Assembly (NCBI GenBank): GCA_023142805.1
Contig: JAGLIU010000103.1
Coordinates: 1 to 10,154, forward strand
DNA length: 10,154 nt
Direction of reading: 5' to 3'
Origin: Candidatus Omnitrophota bacterium
GTDB taxonomy: Bacteria > Omnitrophota > Gorgyraeia > Tantalellales > Tantalellaceae
Shown here: positions 7,839-10,154 of the stretch, one piece after another
Numbering within the stretch: position 1 is the stretch's first letter
Layout: each line of letters starts with the position of its first letter
Translations under genes and position numbers: made by a program
Notes under the pieces: generated by a model
Seen by the model: the letters and a program-made list of their open reading frames with translations, nothing else
What the model was told of the DNA's origin: nothing
Database searches by the model: none

Positions 7839-7901
7839 TCTGCCGGGGCGGATGAGCAGCCGGGAACCAATGATGATGTGACGAATTGGGATAAGGTATA
7901 G
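7836..7901 (+). pseudogene. gspG: severed C-terminal tail of GspG
   Basis: Read in the gspG frame past TAA 7836, the sequence encodes SAGADEQPGT then NDDVTNWDKV and stops at TAG 7899-7901. This is the conserved GspG C-terminus (S-GAD...GT-DD-x-NW), which contributes the calcium ligands in known GspG structures. There is no start codon or ribosome site for it, so it is not a separate gene. Its intactness points to a recent nonsense change, a sequence error, or a readthrough product. Confidence 0.85.
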
Positions 7902-7923
7902 CTGTAGGCAGGGGGTTGTAGAG

Positions 7924-7961
7924 TTAACATAGGGGCGTATTGTAATACGCCCCTATGTTAA
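7924..7961. repeat. perfect palindrome with 18-nt arms
   Basis: The left arm TTAACATAGGGGCGTATT (7924-7941) and right arm AATACGCCCCTATGTTAA (7944-7961) are exact reverse complements around a GT centre. It lies 23 nt after the gspG TAG and 42 nt before gspI, where gspH would normally be. The downstream side has only interrupted T's (TTTTAGTTTT from 7970), so it is not a clean terminator, although it could end or protect a gspG transcript. Its GGGGCGTATT core and complement resemble a palindromic repeat I recall from other uncultivated bacterial genomes, so a dispersed repeat is the favoured reading. Confidence 0.75.
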
Positions 7962-8003
7962 TAGAGGAGTTTTAGTTTTCGAATTTTTGATCACAGAGTA
8001 ATT

Positions 8004-8450
8004 ATGAAAAATAATCGTGGCTTTAGTATGGTTGAGATGATGATAACCGTTGTTATTGTAGCGGTGTGTCTTATTGTAGCACTTAGAGGATTTTCTGTTT
8101 GCGCGACATCCGTATCAAGGGCGTATGATACAACATATGCCGCGGATATTCTTGAAAATAAAATGGATTTACTTCGAGAAAAGGCTATCGTGGAAAATGG
8201 ACTTTTTCCGGGTTCTTCGCGGGAAGATCTTACTTTCAGAGGAAAGAAGTTTACAGTATCGTGTGATATTACCGAAGTGGAGGTTCTTGAGGAGAGTTTT
8301 GTGGAGGAAGAAATGTTATTGGAACAGGGCGCGCCTGAAGTTGTATTGGTTAATGTTGTTGTTAAGGCAGTTTGGGGGAGATCTCCCGGAGAGAAAAAAA
8401 TGACAGTGGAAACTTTTCTTCCGGGGAAAGAGGCGGAGTATGAAGTTTAA
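8004..8450 (+). CDS. gspI: minor pseudopilin GspI
   Basis: This tip pseudopilin of 148 residues is expected to nucleate the GspI-J-K complex. MKNNRG|FSMVE is a type III signal peptide with Glu5 kept and Met in place of the usual Leu3, followed by the hydrophobic helix MMITVVIVAVCLIVALRGF. The segment AADILENKMDLLRE matches the GspI region with A..lAe.kme.l. The C-terminal half, including a Glu-rich stretch (EVEVLEESFVEEEMLLEQ) and VNVVVKAVWG, fits the beta-sheet with its V.V.W strand. The ribosome site is weak (ACAGAG). The gene follows the palindrome after gspG and overlaps gspJ by 11 nt, implying coupled translation. The I assignment rests on order (G-I-J-K) and size; GspH is the alternative. 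Confidence 0.78.
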   Translation: MKNNRGFSMVEMMITVVIVAVCLIVALRGFSVCATSVSRAYDTTYAADILENKMDLLREKAIVENGLFPGSSREDLTFRGKKFTVSCDITEVEVLEESFVEEEMLLEQGAPEVVLVNVVVKAVWGRSPGEKKMTVETFLPGKEAEYEV

Positions 8451-8994
8451 TAAAAAAGGGTTTACATTAATAGAGGTTTTTTTAGCGGCATCTATGTTGT
8501 CGATGGTACTGTTCAGCATATTTTCCGTATATTCTTCTGGTATTAGAATTTGGAAAACGGCTAGAGATATACAGTTTACAAAAAATCGTAAAATTTTTAC
8601 CGCGATAAGTAAAATGAGAAAAGAAATAACGGCATACATAAGAGATTTTGAAGATATTGAAGCGGTTGGAGATAAGGAAAGTGTGAGATTTCCGGTGGTA
8701 GATGAAGCCGATATTTTGGAGATAGTTTATTTCTATGATAAGGGTAAAGACGCGATTATCAGAGAAGAGATAAAATTTAGCGATTCTTTAAAAGACAAGA
8801 TGAACACAAAAAAGACGATATTATTTCAAGCTGATGATGTAGAATTTTCATATTTGTATGGTGAAACGACGGAAGAATCCGGCGGGTGGATGAGCAGTTT
8901 TTCTGAAGAAGAGCACGGTTTTCCAAACGCGGTGAAACTTAGCATAAGAAACGAAAGAAAAAACTTCAGTAAAACGATTTTTATTCCATCATGA
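8440..8994 (+). CDS. gspJ: minor pseudopilin GspJ
   Basis: This tip pseudopilin of 184 residues would sit in the GspI-J-K complex at the periplasmic tip. MKFNKKG|FTLIE is a perfect prepilin motif with Glu5, followed by VFLAASMLSMVLFSIFSVY. The body has the GspJ pattern: a W near residue 38, ISKMRKEITAYI (the l..l..dl...i helix), V.F..LY followed by a W, and the typical FPNAVKLSI strand near the C-terminus. AGGCGGAG just before the ATG is the ribosome site. The start lies inside the end of gspI (11-nt overlap), and gspK begins 3 nt after the stop, so I-J-K form one translationally linked unit. Confidence 0.85.
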   Translation: MKFNKKGFTLIEVFLAASMLSMVLFSIFSVYSSGIRIWKTARDIQFTKNRKIFTAISKMRKEITAYIRDFEDIEAVGDKESVRFPVVDEADILEIVYFYDKGKDAIIREEIKFSDSLKDKMNTKKTILFQADDVEFSYLYGETTEESGGWMSSFSEEEHGFPNAVKLSIRNERKNFSKTIFIPS

Positions 8995-8997
8995 TAT

Positions 8998-9873
8998 ATG
9001 GAAATAAAAAGAAACAAAAAGATAATTATGAAAAATAAAGGGTCAGTTTTAGTTATCGCGCTATGGTTGATATCAACCATAGCTATTTTTAGTATTGGGC
9101 TCGCGAAAATTTCATGGACCACGTATAACTATGCCAAGAGACAGGAAAATGATCTTAAGGCGTGGAATATGGTTAGCGGTATGGTGGAAAAACTAAAGAC
9201 AGATGTATTGAATGATGTCACTTCGGAGTATGATACTTTATCTGAATTTATGATAGAGAATGAAGTTTTATCCGGTGATCTGCGTGTTATTTATACTATT
9301 ACAGACGAGGAGAGGAGAATAAATATAAATAAAGCCGGGAGTATGGCGCTTAAAGAAATGCCTTCTATGGATATAGATAAGGCAGTTGCTATAGTTAATT
9401 CCGAACTGAAACCGTTTTTTCCGGAAGAAGAACTCTTGCTGGTTGAGGAACTCGAAAAAGAAGATTATGAAGCGATCAGTGATAGCATAACGATTTATGG
9501 ACCGGGGGAGATCAATATAAATACATGCTCCGAAGAAATATTGGGATATCTTGGTATGGAGAAGAGTGTGATTAAAAATATCATGGAGTTCAGAATGGGG
9601 ATCGACGGAGAATGCGGCACTACAGACGATGGATTTTTTGATTATGTCGGAAATATTGTGGATATACTCAGAGAAAACGCGCCAATGTCGCTTCGGGAGG
9701 AACAGGAGCTGCGTGTGTTTTTGACCAAAAACATGATAACGGTTAAATCTTCTAATTATAGGATTGAGGTAGATGTTTATTTCAATCAAAGACTTATGAA
9801 AAAGTTTTTTATAATACTCTCCAAGACTACAGACTCCGGTGAATATCGTATAGTAAAATGGAAAGAGATATAA
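8998..9873 (+). CDS. gspK: tip pseudopilin GspK
   Basis: This is the large pseudopilin that caps the pseudopilus, 291 residues from ATG 8998. The prepilin site is G|SVLVIALWL, without Glu5; the lack of Glu5 is characteristic of GspK. A hydrophobic helix spans about 16-36. Family motifs follow: RRININKA (about 106-113), a SAM-like helical insertion, GEININTCSEEIL (171-183) and GIDGECGTTDDGFFDYV, the DG..GT.DDG.F segment seen in many GspK. The C-terminus returns to beta strands (YRIEVDVYFNQ). The start is uncertain: ATG 9028 would give the short leader MKNKG, while 8998 gives a 15-residue basic leader; neither has a clear ribosome site. It ends the secretion run, with repeats beginning 11 nt later. 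Confidence 0.87.
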   Translation: MEIKRNKKIIMKNKGSVLVIALWLISTIAIFSIGLAKISWTTYNYAKRQENDLKAWNMVSGMVEKLKTDVLNDVTSEYDTLSEFMIENEVLSGDLRVIYTITDEERRININKAGSMALKEMPSMDIDKAVAIVNSELKPFFPEEELLLVEELEKEDYEAISDSITIYGPGEININTCSEEILGYLGMEKSVIKNIMEFRMGIDGECGTTDDGFFDYVGNIVDILRENAPMSLREEQELRVFLTKNMITVKSSNYRIEVDVYFNQRLMKKFFIILSKTTDSGEYRIVKWKEI

Positions 9874-9884
9874 GGGGATACTTG

Positions 9885-9973
9885 AGATCTCTCCACTCCT
9901 TTGCTACGCTAAAGCTTCGCAGAAGTCGGTCGAGATGACAATAAAGTAAAAAGGCGAGGGGCTAAAGGATTAC
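9885..9973. repeat. direct repeat unit, copy A
   Basis: This copy opens with AGATCTCTCCACTC (9885-9898), has a variable middle (TTTGCTACGCTAAAGC...), then a 30-nt block (9926-9955) starting TCGGTCGAGATGACAATAAA that matches 10100-10129 at 29 of 30 positions. It ends in degenerate heptads GGCGAGG, GGCTAAA, GGATTAC. The second copy begins 180 nt later. The two copies differ mainly in the middle. Confidence 0.75.
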
Positions 9974-10001
9974 GGGTCGAAAGTAGGAAGGGTTTCAACG
10001 C

Positions 10002-10114
10002 TGTCATTCCGAGTGAAGTGACGAGCGGTAGCGAGGAACGGAGCCGAGGAATCTGGAGTTATGTAGATCTCTCCACTCGTTCGTCGTTTCACTCCTCACT
10101 CGGTCGAGATGACA
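10002..10114. repeat. imperfect inverted repeat, interspersed element
   Basis: The left end TGTCATTCCGAG (10002-10013) is mirrored by the right end TCGAGATGACA (10104-10114). Inside, GTGAAGTGACGAGC on the left and the reverse complement of the TTCGTCGTTTCACTCC region on the right are related but not identical. The left half also carries GAGCGGTAGCGAGGAACGGAG and GAGGAATCTGGAG. This layout resembles REP/MITE-like palindromic repeats that I recall in several uncultivated bacterial genomes. No transposase or ORF lies within it. Confidence 0.65.
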
Positions 10115-10154
10115 AGAAAGTAAAAAGGCTAGAGGCTAAGGGCTAAAGGCTAAG
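10065..10154. repeat. direct repeat unit, copy B (to window end)
   Basis: AGATCTCTCCACTC (10065-10078) and the TCGGTCGAGATGACAAGAAA block (10100-10129) repeat copy A, with a different middle (GTTCGTCGTTTCACTCCTCAC). Its first part is also the right arm of the inverted repeat. It continues into the heptads and is cut by the window end. Confidence 0.75.
10127..10154. repeat. tandem heptamer GGCTARR, four copies
   Basis: GGCTAGA, GGCTAAG, GGCTAAA and GGCTAAG follow one another without gaps and run to the window end, so the array may be longer. Related but degenerate heptads follow copy A at 9953-9973. The array size may vary between strains. Confidence 0.8.

Larger units (their letters stand above)
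9874..10154. other. non-coding repeat mosaic after gspK
   Basis: I see no gene in these 281 bases. They consist of two related copies of a short unit (9885-9973 and 10065-10154), an imperfect inverted repeat (10002-10114), and heptameric GGCTARR tails. No Rho-independent terminator with a clear T-run was found after gspK. The window ends inside the repeats, so the far boundary is unknown. Confidence 0.75.

Noticed and set aside
9268..9789. Long antisense frames (for example 9268-9789, 4481-4966, 1002-1463 on the minus strand)
   Set aside because: They lie wholly within well-supported + strand genes, and their translations have no recognisable domains.
9953..10154. CRISPR-like array
   Set aside because: The repeats are 7-mers without spacers, or two copies with variable middles and no regular repeat-spacer period.

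Overview
The window is a gene-dense, AT-rich bacterial segment. Every gene is on the + strand, in a row with short gaps or overlaps. It has three parts: (1) the end of an F-type ATPase cluster, with divergent gamma and beta subunits (17-2337); (2) a type II secretion system (T2SS) gene run in the order gspE, gspF, gspL, gspM, gspG, gspI, gspJ, gspK (2392-9873); (3) a non-coding block of interspersed repeats (9885-10154).

Nothing in the window names the organism. The AT-rich codon use, frequent GCG/CGCG, divergent F1 subunits and a 'TGTCATTCCGAG...GAGGAATCTGGAG' type palindromic repeat fit an uncultivated Gram-negative lineage such as Candidatus Omnitrophota (PVC-related) or a neighbour. This is inference from remembered genome style, not a search result.

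The T2SS genes form a coherent machine. GspE is the cytoplasmic ATPase, here with an N-terminal MshEN-type pair of motifs. GspF is the polytopic platform. GspL (a fused PilM-PilN-like architecture) and GspM are the inner-membrane assembly proteins. GspG is the major pseudopilin, and GspI, GspJ and GspK form the pilus tip. GspC, the secretin GspD, GspH, GspN and the prepilin peptidase are not in the window. The presence of I/J/K favours a T2SS over a type IV pilus.

The main oddities are these. (a) gspG is cut by an in-frame TAA exactly where the family has Tyr, and the next 20 codons still encode the conserved calcium-loop C-terminus. (b) gspF has no good Shine-Dalgarno site of its own, but a 17-codon ORF with a strong one ends in an ATGA overlap with the gspF start. 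(c) Two hairpins flank gspG, one of them a perfect 18-bp-arm palindrome that may be a dispersed repeat. (d) The F1 cluster stops after beta, without epsilon. (e) The 3' end is a mosaic of direct, inverted and heptameric repeats.
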